64,000 nucleotides of DNA from Euryodendron excelsum (Eukaryota > Streptophyta > Magnoliopsida > Ericales > Pentaphylacaceae), in NCBI GenBank assembly GCA_033060915.1, contig CM065377.1, forward strand, positions 30,744,183-30,808,182. The letters run 5' to 3'. How positions within the stretch are numbered: position 1 is the first letter of the stretch; each line of letters begins with the position of its first letter. The notes beneath the pieces were generated by a model. That model was not told the DNA's origin, did not search any database, and saw only the letters and a program-made list of their open reading frames with translations. The position numbers were made by a program, and so were the translations under genes. Below are positions 43,976 to 56,639 of the stretch, in pieces.

Positions 43976-44093
43976 CTCATTGTGTAGAAGAATGAGGACT
44001 AATTTAAGAGACACAAGCCCCCCTGCCGCACGTTTGACTTTGAGCCATGCTTCAAGTACTAGGCACTACACGAACTGACCTGAAGGTCGGCAA
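43976..44093. other. 118-bp centre between head-to-head Tat gag copies
   Basis: Both flanks begin ATGGGAGAAATT and read outwards on opposite strands. The centre itself shows no LTR or PBS, so the 5' ends of both copies have been lost. Confidence 0.65.
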
Positions 44094-45155
44094 TATGGGA
44101 GAAATTGAGCACTAGTAAGAGATTCGGTAGGGGCTGATCTAGAGCAATAAGATTGGGACCGGTGGTTGAATGAGGCGCCAAACAACAGGGATAAGCATCA
44201 TAAAGGATGAGTAGCCCATGATATAGCCAAAAGAGCACTTAACCAATTTGAGTTACTCCCTTTACAAAGGAAATTTAAGCCCGCTAACCTCCGAGAAAAT
44301 TTACGCCGCCAAAGTTTACTGCCTATGATGGGAAGTCTGATCCTGTTAATGTTCAGGATCATTGTGGAGCTGAGATGAGTCATTACTGTGTTGAGTTTTT
44401 CCATTAAGCCTAGGAGAGTTGGCCCTACAATGTTTGACAAGCTGTTGTCCAGATCAGTTTCAAACTGGAGACAACTTGCAGAGCTATTCACCAACCGATT
44501 GATAGCAAATAGCAAGCAACCTAAGGAGGTGGACTACTTGTTAACCTTATAGAAGAATGATGATGAGGGATTACGGGTATATGCAAGGCGCTACTTGGAG
44601 GCTTATAATGAAATTGAGGATTACAATAAGCAGTTGACTATTGCACAGTTCAAGATCGGCCAACCTAGGGAGCACCGACTTAGGCAATCCCTCATGAAGA
44701 AAACAGTCACCTTGATATAGGATTTGATGCTAAGGATCGAGAGTTATGCGCAGGTGGAGGAAGATGTTGCTTAGCCAATACAAGAAAAGATCGGTGAGAA
44801 AACTGGGAAAAAAGATGGGAATGAAAGCATGAAGTCCAGACGTGAGGTGAATAACAATATAAAGGGTCAGCACAGTCTTTAAGGACCCAATTTACAAGAT
44901 TGTACCTCAAATACAGGATAAACCCTTCTTCAAGTGGCCCCCAAAGTTGGGAGGAGACTCCACTACTCGAGACCAAATGAAGTTATACTCTTACCATAGG
45001 AAAAAGGGGCATCAGACAATAAACTGCCAAAATCTCAAGAACCACTTAGAGGAATTGGCGAAGGTTGGTCATCTTGACCAATACATCGACCAGGAGAAAA
45101 TGGATTGAGAGGCTGAGCAGACAAGGTAGGAAGTTATCCCACAGAGGGAAGCCAG
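44094..45155 (+). pseudogene. Tat-like gag (plus-strand copy)
   Basis: Interrupted frames read FTAYDGKSDPV (about 44310), LFTNRLIANSKQPKEVDYLLTL (44473 on), VYARRYLEAYNEIED, IGQPREHRLRQSLMKK and the zinc knuckle YSYHRKKGHQTINC (44985-45026), then LKNHLEELAKVGHLDQYID. The first zinc Cys is Tyr. Same family and same order as the minus-strand copy at 42800-43975. Confidence 0.75.
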
Positions 45156-45159
45156 AATG

Positions 45160-46027
45160 GGCATTGGAGATGAAGATTGATGAACTGGCTATTTTCAGAG
45201 GTTCAGATTTGGTTATTCAATAGTCCAATGACATAAACCAAACCTGAGATGCCAAACTCTCCCCGCATCACCAGCAGATCAAGGATTTATGTCAACTATT
45301 CAGAAGCATAAATTACCATCACATACCCCAAGCAGAGAATAGTTTTACTAATGCCTTAGCCACTCTAGCCGCAGCAATCAAGGTTGATAAGGGCACCAAA
45401 ATACCTCCTCCCCAAATTTTTAGTGGAGACACCCCTTCCTATTGCCTTCACACAACAACTGAGCTAGATGGGCAACCATAGTTTTATGGTATCCAAAGAT
45501 GCATCCACACCAAGGCATTCCCTGATGCAGCCTCACAGCAAGATAGGAAGACCATTTGCCATTCGGCGAGACATTACTTTATAGCTAGAAATTAACTTTT
45601 CAGAAGATTGTGGTTTGAACCTTTGAAATGCGTCAATGCCATCAAAGCCAAAACTATTATGAAGGAAGTATATGAAGGAGTTTGTGGTCCCCACATGAGT
45701 GGCCACATGCTCGCAAAGAAGATCCTCCGGACAGGGTATTACTGGTCAATAATGGAGTCAGATTGTATTAAATACATTCTCTGTTATCATAAGTGCCAAA
45801 TACATAGGGATAAGAACAAAGCATCGCCCACGGAATTCCATTCCATGTCTTTTTCTATTTGGGGGATAGATATGATGGACCCCATTACTCCCAAAGCCTC
45901 CAACGGTCATCGATTCATCCTGGTTGCCATTGATTATTTCACTAAGTGGGTGGAAGCAGTCTCCTATGTGCATGTCACCAAGAAGGTCGTAGAGAAGTTC
46001 ATAAAAAATCACATCATCTGCCGATAT
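45160..46027 (+). pseudogene. Ogre-type RNase H end and integrase, embedded in Tat sequence
   Basis: It starts ALEMKIDELAIFRGSDLVIQ and continues to HHIPQAENSFTNALATLAAAI, the Ogre-type RNase H tail. Frame 45608-46054 then gives VYEGVCGPHMSGHMLAKKIL, CIKYILCYHKCQIHRD (the HHCC zinc finger) and FSIWGIDMMDPITPKASNGH with VAIDYFTKWVEA, the integrase core with its first catalytic Asp. It breaks off at HIICRY, where YGLP and the second Asp should follow, and Tat sequence takes over. Confidence 0.8.
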
Positions 46028-47235
46028 GTAGCAAAGAACGACAGAATGGCGTAGTAACTGGGAAAAGTAAGAGAGCTGCTCAACAAGTTCAGCAAATACA
46101 AGCTCTATTAGGTCAGCCGCGATAACAATGCTCATGTCGATGCCTTAGCAACCCTCATGTAGCTCTAAAGTCAGGATCAAAGAGAATAAATCACGTGGGG
46201 ACATTGCCTAGCCTGAGCATATTTCAAGAGGAAACGCAAGCTCTAACTATTGAATAGTTAGGACCATCCTAGATGGACCTGATCATCTCTTATCTTAACA
46301 AGGACGAGCTGCCAAAAGACAATAACGAGGCCAAAAGAGTCAAGCATAAGTCATTAAAATATTGGCTATCACCCACGAAGGAACTTTATAAAACATCTTT
46401 TACTTGTCCATGTCTATATTATGTTTACCTGGATAAAGTGCGGGACATCTTGTTCGAAATTCATGAAGGGATTTGTGGAATTCACATTGGCAGAAGATCT
46501 CTCACCTACTGAGCTATTTCACAAGGCTACTGGTGGCCTTATATGCAGAAAGATGCTACTCAATATGTACTGAAATGTGAGAACTGCCAACAGTTCTTGC
46601 CAATAATTCACCAGCCTTTTGAGGACCTCATAACTGTCACCAACCCTTGGCCTTCTGCACATTAGGGGCTGAACATTGTCAGACCGCTACCCCGAGCTCC
46701 AAGGAATAAAAAGTTCCTCATAGTGGTAACAGACTACTTCAGGGTACCCCATGCACTGGTTTCGGATAACGGCACCCAGTTCGACGGCAAGATGTTTAGA
46801 GGATTCTGTAATGAGATTGGGATTAAAAACTACTATTTAATGCCGGCCTATCCGTAGTGCAACGGGCAAGCCAAAATATCAAACAAAACCATGCTGAATG
46901 GGATAAAAAAGAGGCTGAAAAAAGAGTTGTTTAGAGGATTCCACAATGAGCTTGGGATTAAAAACTACTATTTAATGCCGGCCTATCCGTAGTGCAACGG
47001 GCAAGCCAAAATATCAAACAAAACCATGCTGAATGGGATAAAAAAGAGGCTGAAAAAAGCTAAGGGAAGATGGGTGGAAGAATTATCCAGCGTTTTATGG
47101 TCTTACAAAACCACTCTAACAAGATTTACTAGAGAAACTCCTTTCACAATGGCATATGGGGTGGAGGCAATAATATTCTTGGAGGTCAAACTTCCAACCA
47201 TTAGATCAGCAGCATTTGACACCGGACTAAACGAT
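46028..47235 (+). pseudogene. Tat-like RNase H end and integrase (plus-strand copy)
   Basis: It begins AAAGAACGACA and LLNKFSKYKLYQVSRDNNAH, the RNase H end, matching minus copy 2 at 37920. Frame 46273-46512 is the integrase zinc-finger part (LSPTKELYKTSFTCPCLYYV, FEIHEGICGIHI). The core has TDYF, a deletion, then VPHALVSDNGTQFD (second Asp kept), and NGQAKISNKT with Lys for the catalytic Glu. A 135-bp in-frame duplication follows. Frame 47026-47334 keeps WVEELSSVLWSYKTT and FTMAYGVEA. Coding is cut by the Ogre insertion at 47236. Confidence 0.85.
46793..47062. repeat. 135-bp tandem duplication inside the integrase
   Basis: Units 46793-46927 and 46928-47062 differ at only a few bases (GTAATGAGATTGGG against ACAATGAGCTTGGG and the unit end). 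The length is a multiple of three (45 codons), so the frame is kept across it. The few differences point to a recent event relative to the rest of the decay. Confidence 0.9.
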
Positions 47236-50200
47236 TATCACACCTCAATTTTTCACACTCGAGAAAACACACACGGTACTCTCTTGTTAGAACTCATCCT
47301 CTTGGAAGGACGAGTGTCATTAGGTTTGAATTAGAAATTGATTTGTATAAGAGCTTCTGAAAAAAATTTGGAATCACCACCTAACTTTGTTAAGGTGAGT
47401 TAGGTCACCTAAAACTAAGTACAATCCAAAGATTAAATTTAGGATATTTTGAAAAGGTTTTGGAAAACTTCCTAAAGAGAGCGTTTTTAGAGAAAACAGG
47501 TTGTTTGGCAACCTTTGGAGGTTTGGCAACCGTTTTTTATCTTTGAAAACAGTGATTCTAGGTTTGGAGGTTGGTTACGTATAGGGAAGATGCACAAGAC
47601 TATCCCCTATCCCGCCCTTGTAGTACCTACATGTCTTATCATCCTAGGTTCACTCTTTTAGAATCTTCAATTATCCATTATTCAATTATACCCACTTTGA
47701 GAATTTTAGAAAGAGCTTTGATATGATGCATGGAATGCAAGTGCAAGAAAATAATTTAATTTTGAAAATAGATTTGAAAGGAAGATTTGAAGCTTGAAAA
47801 AGGTTGTGAAAATGAAAATTTGAAAAAGGTTATGGAATTGAAAATTTGAAAAAGGTTGTAGAATTGAAAATTTAAAAAAAGTTTTTAAATTGAAAATTTG
47901 AAAAAAGTTATGACTGCACCCATGGGGGTTGCCTACGTATCCATTTATTGGGAATCAGGTCAATTGTAGTTCAAACTTGAGGTCCGATTGAGAATAGACA
48001 CTATAAGGTCTTTGGAAATTTTGCCTTGAAAATGTTTGATTTGAACTTTGATTGAAAGATTGAAAATTGGACTTTGATTTGAAATCAAATTTGGAATTGA
48101 CTTTGATTTGAAATTGAACTTTGAAGTAGAATTTAGACTTAGATTGAAGTTTGAAACCATCTTAGTATAGAAACAAGCTTTTAGCATAGAATTGAGAGCT
48201 CCTAACTTTAGGGTTAGGGTTGAACTAGGATTTAGACATCCTAGGACTTAGGTAACCTCAGGTTGAAACATGCAATTGAATAGGAAAGATTTGATTTAAA
48301 ATTGAAAGGTCTAATTTTAGAAAATTCTCGAATTAGGAAAGTTCCTTTTTAGGAAAGTTTTGATTTAGGAAAGTTGGATTTAAGAAAGATTAGAAACTGA
48401 TTTGATTTGATTTAGAAACATTTGATTTAGAAAAGACTTGTAAAGATTTCACTTGATTTAAAATATTTGATTTGGAAGAATTTGAAAAATTAGAATGTGG
48501 AAAACTTGAACTTAGGGAAGCTTTGAATTAAGATGGTTCTATTTTAGGAAAGTTCTATTTTTGAAAAGTTTCCATTTTAGGGAAGAGTTGATTTTGGAAA
48601 GATTTGAGTTTTAAAAAATTTTGAATTTGGAAAGAGTTGAACTTAGAAAGATTTAAAAGTAGGAAAGATTGGATTGTTTGAAATTTAGAAAGTCAGGATT
48701 TGGAAAGGTTTGAAATTAGGAAGGATTCGACTTATATTTTCTAAAGTAGAAGATTAGATTTTATTTTCAAAAATAGATTGTTTGATTTTGTTTTCAAAAT
48801 TGGAGGATTTGATTTGATTTCCTAAATTGAAAGATTTGATTTGACATGGAATTGGAAAGGTTGAGTTTTGAAAATCTTGAATTTGGAGATCTATTATTTG
48901 GTAGGAAAAGAGATTTTGGAAACCTATAATTTGATGTAAAAAATAGAAAGCCATGATTTGAAGAAAGGAATTAGAGTTTCCTAATCATAGATTCTAGGGC
49001 TTGACTTAGACTTCACGGTAAATAGTTTTTGAAAAGTAGACATTCAAAAGAGTTTTTAGGAAGTAGATTTGTAAAACTATTTAGAAAGAAATTTGAATAT
49101 GAACTTTTGCAAGTCTCTCGAATATCTCACTTTCCTAAAATGATTCTAACCATGAAGAGATTAAACTATTCTGGGGTGGTGATTTTGAAATATGGATCAT
49201 AATGATCACATTAAATGTAACACCTTCTTAAAACAACCTAACCATGGAATGGCTAGAATCATCTTAAGATTGTGGTTTTAGTAAAAAACAATTTAGGGTT
49301 TGAACCCAAGATTTGGACCTTGATGGTCACATTGAATGTAATACTTTTCTAAAACAACCCTAACCGTGGAATGACTAGAATTATCCAAGATTTGGACCTT
49401 GATCATCATATTAAATGTAATACTTTTCTTAAACAACCCTAACCATGGAATGACTAGAATTATCCTAAGAGTGTGATTTTGAAAACAAGTTTGAAAGAAA
49501 GAAGTTTTGAATGCAAGTTTTGAGAAAAGAACCTTGAAGTAAGTTTTAAAACAACTTTGAATGCAATTTTGAATATAATGCATGAACATGATAACCATAA
49601 TACAACAGGGTCGTGAACATATAAGGCTATGCTCACCACATAATCAAGGGGGCAGAACCCATGCTATTCAAGGTTAAAATAGAAGAAAGCCCCTACTACG
49701 GTGACCTTCAACAATCCTTCCTAGGCATGAATCAGGGAGTCCTTTGTTTCAAGCATGCAAGAATAGGAGGTAGAAGATGGGGATTAAAATAGAAAAAAAA
49801 ATCTAAATGGGTTACAAGAAAGAAGAGAGAGGTAGATTACATAAAAGTAATAGAAAACTAACCTCGTATTCTTCTTACTTTGATTGCTTTACTTGACTTG
49901 AACTTTGAGAGCTTTGAAGATGCAACACTTGATCTTCAATGGATGCTTGGAGACTTATGTTTGTGTGTATAAGGACGAAGGCTAAGGTTTAAGTGTATGC
50001 AGACTAAGGCTTGACGAGGCTTTGGAAAATTAGGGTTTAAAGGGACTTCGAGCTCTAATTTTAGAGAGAGTTTTTGGACTGAGTTTTTGGACCCTGTTTA
50101 CGTAGGGGGAGGATATGCATTTATAGGCAATTAAAACATGAATTGGCACCTATATTTATTGGCTTGGAACCACCACTAATAGCTCCAGCCACTTAGGAAA

Positions 50201-51652
50201 GTTTTTAAGGTGGCAAGAAACATATCTTTTGACCATTGGGATGCAAGGCAAAAGTTTTGGGTGTCTGTCCTAGTGACTATCATGCAATTTTTGGCTTGAC
50301 TTTACTCTAAGTGACTTCGAGGTCTGGGAATGATATGAAAGTCCAGGGATGGACAGGAACCCTGGAAAGTGTGTTCCGATGGAAATAAACTTAAGAAACA
50401 ATGCCAGAATATTTGAAAAGGTAAACGGGCCATCAAGGGTAGAATGGTCATTTGAACCAAAAAATACTAGAATGGACTCGGAGTGACCTGTGAGAACGCT
50501 TGAAGGTTGCAAAAATTATCAAGAGTGTTCCAAGGGGTTGCTGGTTTGATACCCAAAGCTGGTGTGGTTAGAAAATGCGACAGGCCCACTAGGGGCAAAA
50601 CGGTCATTTTGCACTAGGGTTGCGGAAATAGACTCGGAATGATCCAGAAAGGTGTTGGAAAGTTGGGAATACTATTAAAAATATCCTCAAGAGGTTATCG
50701 GTTTGATACCCAGAGACGATGTGGTTCCCGAAAGCGATTGGACGCCTAGAGGCAAAATAGTCATTTTGATCAGATGGACTCAGAATTGATCCAAACCCGA
50801 CTGGAAGGCACTTGGACATGCCAGATTGTCTTTGGGACAATCCTGAAAATATGCACTTGCCATTCTAAGCACTTGGGTACTTTCTCGAGAAACATGCCTG
50901 AAGGGCCCATGAGGTAGTTTGGTCATTTTTCACTAGAGTGGGCTAGCAAGCACGAGTGTTGACCTGGGGTTTGAGTGTTCTTATCACTCTAATGGTGTGT
51001 GATGAGTTGGTTTCCAAAGGTTTCACATCCTTCAGTAAATGTGCCACAGCCAAGAGGCGTCTTCAGTTCCGTGACATAGGAATTTTATTGGCAATTCCCA
51101 ATGTCGACCTGTTTACGAGTGTTTTCACTACTCTGACGGTTGCGATGTTTGCAAGTGTTTTTGTCACTCTAATGGTGTGTGTTCATTCGGGAGACAGCCT
51201 AATCTCAGGAAGCTGCTGGATGGTCTTATCATCTAAGACCATCTCGGGGACTTGGGTTTTATCCCAATCGACAGGTTTAAAAGGACTTGTCATTTTGAGG
51301 AGTTTTCTTGGTAAACATGCGAACTAGATGGACTTACCGTCTGAGGGATCAACTTTCTCAAAAGACATGCCGGATTGAGTTTGGTTAGTTTGGACTGAGA
51401 TTGGAACTTGAATTGAGGTTGAAATAGGGACTTACAATCTTTAGGAAGACGTGCCAACTGGAATTGGACCGAGCAATGCTGCAAAGGCATTTTGGTCATT
51501 TTGCCTCTATTAGGCCCAGTAGGCCTACAAAATGATTAATTGACTGGACTAAGTTTAGAAAGCTGGTTTAGACTTGAATGTATCTGTGTCAGTTTGAACG
51601 TGAGTCCAGTCATGTCGGAGAATGCTGAGCGGACAAAAATGGGGTGCTTACA
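47236..51652 (-). mobile_element. 3' LTR C of the Ogre-like element, 4417 bp
   Basis: The right edge TGCTTACA directly meets the polypurine tract. The left edge is TATCACACC (mutated from TGTCGCACC). A TATA box (TATAAATG, minus strand, 50125-50118) and all conserved LTR blocks are present. The five bases before it (47231-47235, ACGAT) should recur beyond the 5' LTR outside the window. Confidence 0.87.
47292..47315 (-). other. Hairpin near the 3' end of LTR C
   Basis: In element sense ACTCGTCCT and AGGATGAGT pair around TCCAAG. Same arms as at 26540-26563, different loop. Confidence 0.7.
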
Positions 51653-51680
51653 GCTGCCCTTCTTTTTCTGTCTTTACCTG
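51653..51680 (-). other. Polypurine tract of the Ogre-like element
   Basis: Minus strand: AGACAGAAAAAGAAGGGCAG ending in C at the LTR. Nearly the same tract as at 11655-11677. Confidence 0.78.
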
Positions 51681-54060
51681 TCAAAGGCAGAAAATAATAG
51701 AGTAAGAGTCTCATATTGATCGCGAGGTGATTGAAGGAATTAAAGTTAGAAGGGAATTTTGAGTTTGAAAACTGGATTGTTTGGATTTTTGAAATTAGGA
51801 ATTTTAAAACTTGATTTTGAAATGATTTTGAAATTGAAGTTGATTGTTTGAAATACTTTTGAAACTACTTTTTGAAGTAGGTTGATTTGAATTTGAATTA
51901 GAAGGGATTAGAAAACCTTTGAAACTTGGAATGAAACGTTTGATGAATAAGTTTGAACACTTAGAATTTTGGAAAACGGGACTTTTAACGAAAAAAGCTC
52001 AGAAAACCTATAGAATATTTTTGAGAATGAAAATTTTATGGAAGAAAGTTTGAAAACTTTTGTAACATTTTTAGAGCAGAGCTTTTGAAAGATAAAGCTC
52101 AGAAAACTCGAGAAATGCTTTTAAGATTGAAAACTGAGGAAATGATTTCGAAATGAAACTTTTTTGAAGGAAGAAGTTAGAAAACCTAAAAAGGTATTTT
52201 TGAAATCAAACTTTGTGGAGAAAAAAGTTAAAGAAATCCTAGATAATATTTTTCAAAATAAAATCTTTTTAAAGGAAAAAGAGATAAAATCCTTGAGAAT
52301 TTGGCCTTTTGGCAGAGAAGACCTCGAGAAACTAGGCCAAAATTTTTTGAAATGAAAAAAGAGTTAGAAATTTTTTAAATAAATCTTTTTGAAGGAAAAA
52401 GAGATAAAAACTATTGCGAGTGAGGCTTTTTTGACAGAGAAGACCCCGAGAAACTCGATCAGAATTTTGAAAAACTTTTGGAAGGAAAAGTTTGGAAAAT
52501 CTTGAAATTGATTTTTTATAAAACTTTTTGAGGAAAATGTTTAAAGAAACCTAGAAATTGACAAAACTTTTGAAGAAAAGGTTTGAAAAGCCTTGAAAAT
52601 TGATTTTGAATAGGATTTTTGCGAAAAAAGTTTGAAGAACCTCTGAAGTAGATTCTGAATAAGACTTTTAAAAAACTTATAGAACGGATTTTGAGTAAGA
52701 CTTTTTAAAGGAAAAAGTCTAAAAAACTTAGAAGTAGATTTTGAATTTTAAAAACTTTGAAATTGAAAAAAACTTTTGAAGGAGGAGTTTAGAAAACCTA
52801 GAATTTGATAAAACTTATGAAAGAAAAGTTTAGAAAACCTTGAAATGGATTTTTGGATAAAACTTTTGGAAAAAAAGTTTAAGGAAACCTAGAGAATGAC
52901 AAAAACTTTTGAAAGAAAAGTTTGAAAACCCTTGGAATGGATTTTGAATGATGGAATGGATTTTGAATGAAAATTAAAAAAAAAAAAAAAACCCTTGAAT
53001 TGGAAGTCGAAATGGTTTAAGGAAACCTAGAAATTAATGGAAACTTTTGGAGGAAAGTTTAAGGAACCTTCGAAAATTGATTTTGAAATGGACTCTTTAA
53101 AGAATTTTGAAACTCGAATAAGACTTTTTGAAGGAAAAAGTTTTAGAAAACCTTGAAAATTGATTTTGAGTAAGGCTTCTTGGAGAAGGAGTTTAGGAAA
53201 CCTTGAAATGTACTTCAAATGAAACCCTTTTTTTTTTTTTTACGAAAAAGTTTAGAGAACTTTAGAGCTTGAATAAAACTTTTTGAAGGAAAAAGTTTAG
53301 AAAACCTTGGAGTTGATTTCGAATAGAGCTTCTTGAAGATAAAATTTAGAAAACCTTGGAATTGATAAAAGTTTTGGAATGAAGAGTTTTGAGGATTAAA
53401 AACCTTGAAAATCTTTTAGGATTTATTTTGAGTAAAAATTTTTGAGGGAAAAAGTGTAGAAAACTTTTGAATTGAATTTAAATAAGGAATTGATAAAAAT
53501 TTGGAAAGAAGAGTTTTGATAAGCCATACAACTTGATTTGGAATAGAAACCTTTTGAAGAAGAGGCTTAGAAAATCTTTGAAATAGATTTTGGATAAAAC
53601 CTTTGAAATTGAATTTTGAAACTAACTTCGGATTTAATTTTGAAATAAATTTGGAACGGAAATGTTAAGAGATCTCAAGAATTGATTTTGAGATAAACTT
53701 TTAGAAGGAAAAAGTTTAGAAACTATTTTGATTTGAAACTTGGACAAAACGTGTAGAAAATTCATTTTGTCAAGCAAAACAAATAAAAAATTCGTTTGGA
53801 CTTGGAACTTGAACTTTTGAAGACAAAATGTTCAGAAAATTCATTTTGACTTGAAACTTGAATTTTGAAGACAAAATATATGGAAAATTCATTTTGACTA
53901 GAAATTTGAACTCTTTGAAAATAAAATGTATAGAAAATTTATTTTTGACACAAAATTTGAATTTTTGAAGACAAAATTTATCAAAAATTCATTTTGACTC
54001 AAAATTTGAGATTTTAAAGACAAAATGTATAGAAAATTCATTTTGACTCAAGAGTTTTTC
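51681..54060 (-). repeat. Pyrimidine-rich (element sense) 3' untranslated region
   Basis: About 2.4 kb of degenerate units such as AACTTTTGAAGGAAAAAGTTT on the plus strand. The minus-strand frame at 53218-53027 and others are low-complexity artefacts. The counterpart is 10941-11640 in the first Ogre relic. Confidence 0.72.
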
Positions 54061-56639
54061 TTTTTTTTCTTTTTTCATGCGTACCTCTTACCTGTCTATG
54101 AAACTTTACTGTATCTTTTTTCATCTGGCATGTCTTCAGGATGGCTGATGCGGCAAACAACGATCTACGTAGGAGGCAATGACGAGATTTGCTTTGATTG
54201 AGCAAAGGACTAGTGCTACTGACGAGGAGATGGTGGCCTCGCTAGGTTACTGTAGAAAATGCCCCAAATAAGGCTGTTAGAGATATTGAGACTGCCCCTG
54301 TCGAAGTTGATGCTAAGGTTGAGGTTGAGGCAGCTTTTCAAGAAGGCCTATGGTGTAACTGCTGGTTGGGAGGCTTCTCGACAAAAATGAGTGTGAGGTG
54401 CCATGGGAGACTACTTCATGCTTGTGACTCTCTTGCCTTGGAATTTGAAGGAGAGGACATTGGTCCGTCTTTGGTCGAGATCTCTTGGAGTTCGAATGTA
54501 GGGTGTTGGCTTGACTGTTGAGTTCTAATTTTGGTAGATATGGTAGGATTCTTGTTCACATGTCTCTGGAGGGGTTATACTTCTCTTAAGTTGACTTTTA
54601 AAAGGAGTGAGGTCACCTTTGGCCGGTTTATTTTGAATGGATCAACTGGTTTGGAAGGGAGGTGTAGGATGGGATATTGCCTCAAGTTTCATGGTGTGAA
54701 AAAGGTTGAATCAAAGTTGATTGGGAGGTCAATGGTGGGTCGTTGCCCCATTCTCTGTTTCTTACTGGCTATGGAGAGCAAGATCATGGCTCAGGCTATC
54801 GGGGCCGGCTCCATTAGCTAAGGGGAGTAGTCTTGGAGAAGCTTAGATAGTTTAATATCTTATCTCGGAGGGTTGCAGATAGTTTTGGCTCTTATCTAGG
54901 AGTTGTACTGACTTGCTAGTTGAATTGAAATCAGTTGCCACACATTGATTTGCAGAAGATCCATTAGTGTGTTGGAGATCGAAAGATTGAGATGTTGAGA
55001 TCATTAAGTGTTATAGTGCACGGGGACACGCCTTATGGAGTAAGAGAATTGGTTTGATGATGACTAGCTGATGTGGTTTGCTAAAATGGACTTCTTGTGA
55101 GTTGCGCCGTGCTGGAGACTTTGGGCTTCAGACCTGCCCCAATTGTGTTGCACTCTAGATAAGTAAACGTCCTGGATCACTATAGGGTTTTGAATAACTG
55201 GATGCTTTGGGTAGTTGAATACTCTGGATGGCTTGGTATTGAACTTCATCGGGTTACAACATTAGGATGTTGTGTTCAAAGACACCTTGGGACCTGAGAA
55301 AGCTTAGGGAGATGCCCCTTGAACTTGTACCTATCTTAGTTTTATGTTAGCAATATCAAGATGTAACAGACTAATCTTTAATAAATAACTTAAGATATTA
55401 ATGCCAATTGCTTTGCCATGCTGAGTTTAGAAATTTATTACCAATGCAGGTTTTCCACAAGTTAGTATCTTTTGACCCATTGTTGAGGTGTAAGATTTAA
55501 CTCTTTTCTTTTCTTTTTCTTTTTTTTTCTTCTTTTTCTCTTTTTTGAACCACTTTTGCCACTGGTGCCCTTGTAGGTTTTCACAAATGCCGATTCTACC
55601 ATTTTTGCACGTTAGCGCCCGTTTTTGGATTTTCACTGCGTCAATAGTTTTGTATCTTGCCAGGACCCTACTGTTTTACCCATAGCGCCTTGAAGGGTTT
55701 TCACTATGTCCTCAAGCCATGCTTTTTCACTTGATTTTTCTCGTTGATGGCAATGAAGACAACTCCTTGCTTAATGAGAATAGGAGTGTTGAGTGCTTTG
55801 ATTTGGAAGTGAGATTGATGATGAAATTTGTTGCTAACTAAAGTCGCTGCTTTGGTTGGAGACTGTTAATGTTACTTTTGACATTGAACATAGAGCTGAG
55901 TTGGAATTTCTGCTAGATAAAGCATTTTCTAGTGTAATCAACTTTCTCTGAAGAGTAATGATAGCAACGACCGATCTAAAAGGTCTTTATTTTAAACTGT
56001 AATTTGGGCTTGGTTATGGGGTATTTGAAAGCAAGGGATAAGGATCAAAATATTTTGCTTGGCTTTTCGAGACCTATGGTCACCTTGGATAACTAGAGTC
56101 TCTCTTATTGTTGCTTACTCTTTATTCCCCCTTTTTTTGTTTAAACATACCCTAGTTCTTGTGTTTCCTTTGCTAGATCATCACATCTTTTTTTTTTTTC
56201 AACGATCCCAGATCTATTACTTTTGTACCATGGTGTTTTTATATATTTTCACCAAGTTGATGGTTTTTGTATCTTACCATGCCTCCACCTTTTTACTCAC
56301 AATGTCTTTTCGGGCTTTCACTATGTCCTCGAGGTCATGCTTCTCCTCCTCTTTTTTTTTCTCTTAGACACTCCTTAAACCTATATCCACTCTTTATTTC
56401 CCTTATCCTATCTACTCTGTCTCGACCCATTGTAGGCAATGATCATTAGGTTGGGTTTTCTGAAGAAAAGTAATCGGTTCAACTGGGTTTTGTAAGGAGA
56501 TGCTTTAAACTGTGTATGGTAGAGGAATTGAGGGCCTCTCTTCATTTCAATCATTGCTATTATTGCTCTGTCAAAGTTTTCAGTTAGACATAGGAGTGCT
56601 TTACCTAACCTGAGTTGATGAGTGCTACAAATAAAGTCG
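54061..56639 (-). other. Ogre 3' internal region without recognised gene
   Basis: Mixed-complexity sequence. A diverged direct repeat is present: GTTTTCACTATGTCCTCAAG (55699) recurs as CTTTCACTATGTCCTCGAGG (56313), both near TTTTGTATCTTRCCA. A 96-codon plus-strand frame (54531-54821) has no recognised domain and is probably chance. Confidence 0.45.

Larger units (their letters stand above)
44094..47235 (+). mobile_element. Chimeric Tat/Ogre gypsy relic, plus strand
   Basis: Tat gag (44094-45155), then Ogre-type RNase H end and integrase (45160-46027), then Tat RNase H end and integrase (46028-47235), all in one orientation. It is interrupted at 47235 by the Ogre element. Tat protease and RT are absent. 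Confidence 0.75.

Noticed and set aside
44198..44976. Minus-strand frames of 105 and 89 codons
   Set aside because: Shadows of the plus-strand Tat gag, which has clear motifs on the other strand.
54531..54821. 96-codon plus-strand frame
   Set aside because: Antisense to the Ogre element, no recognised domain, no supporting codon pattern visible; not enough to call a gene.
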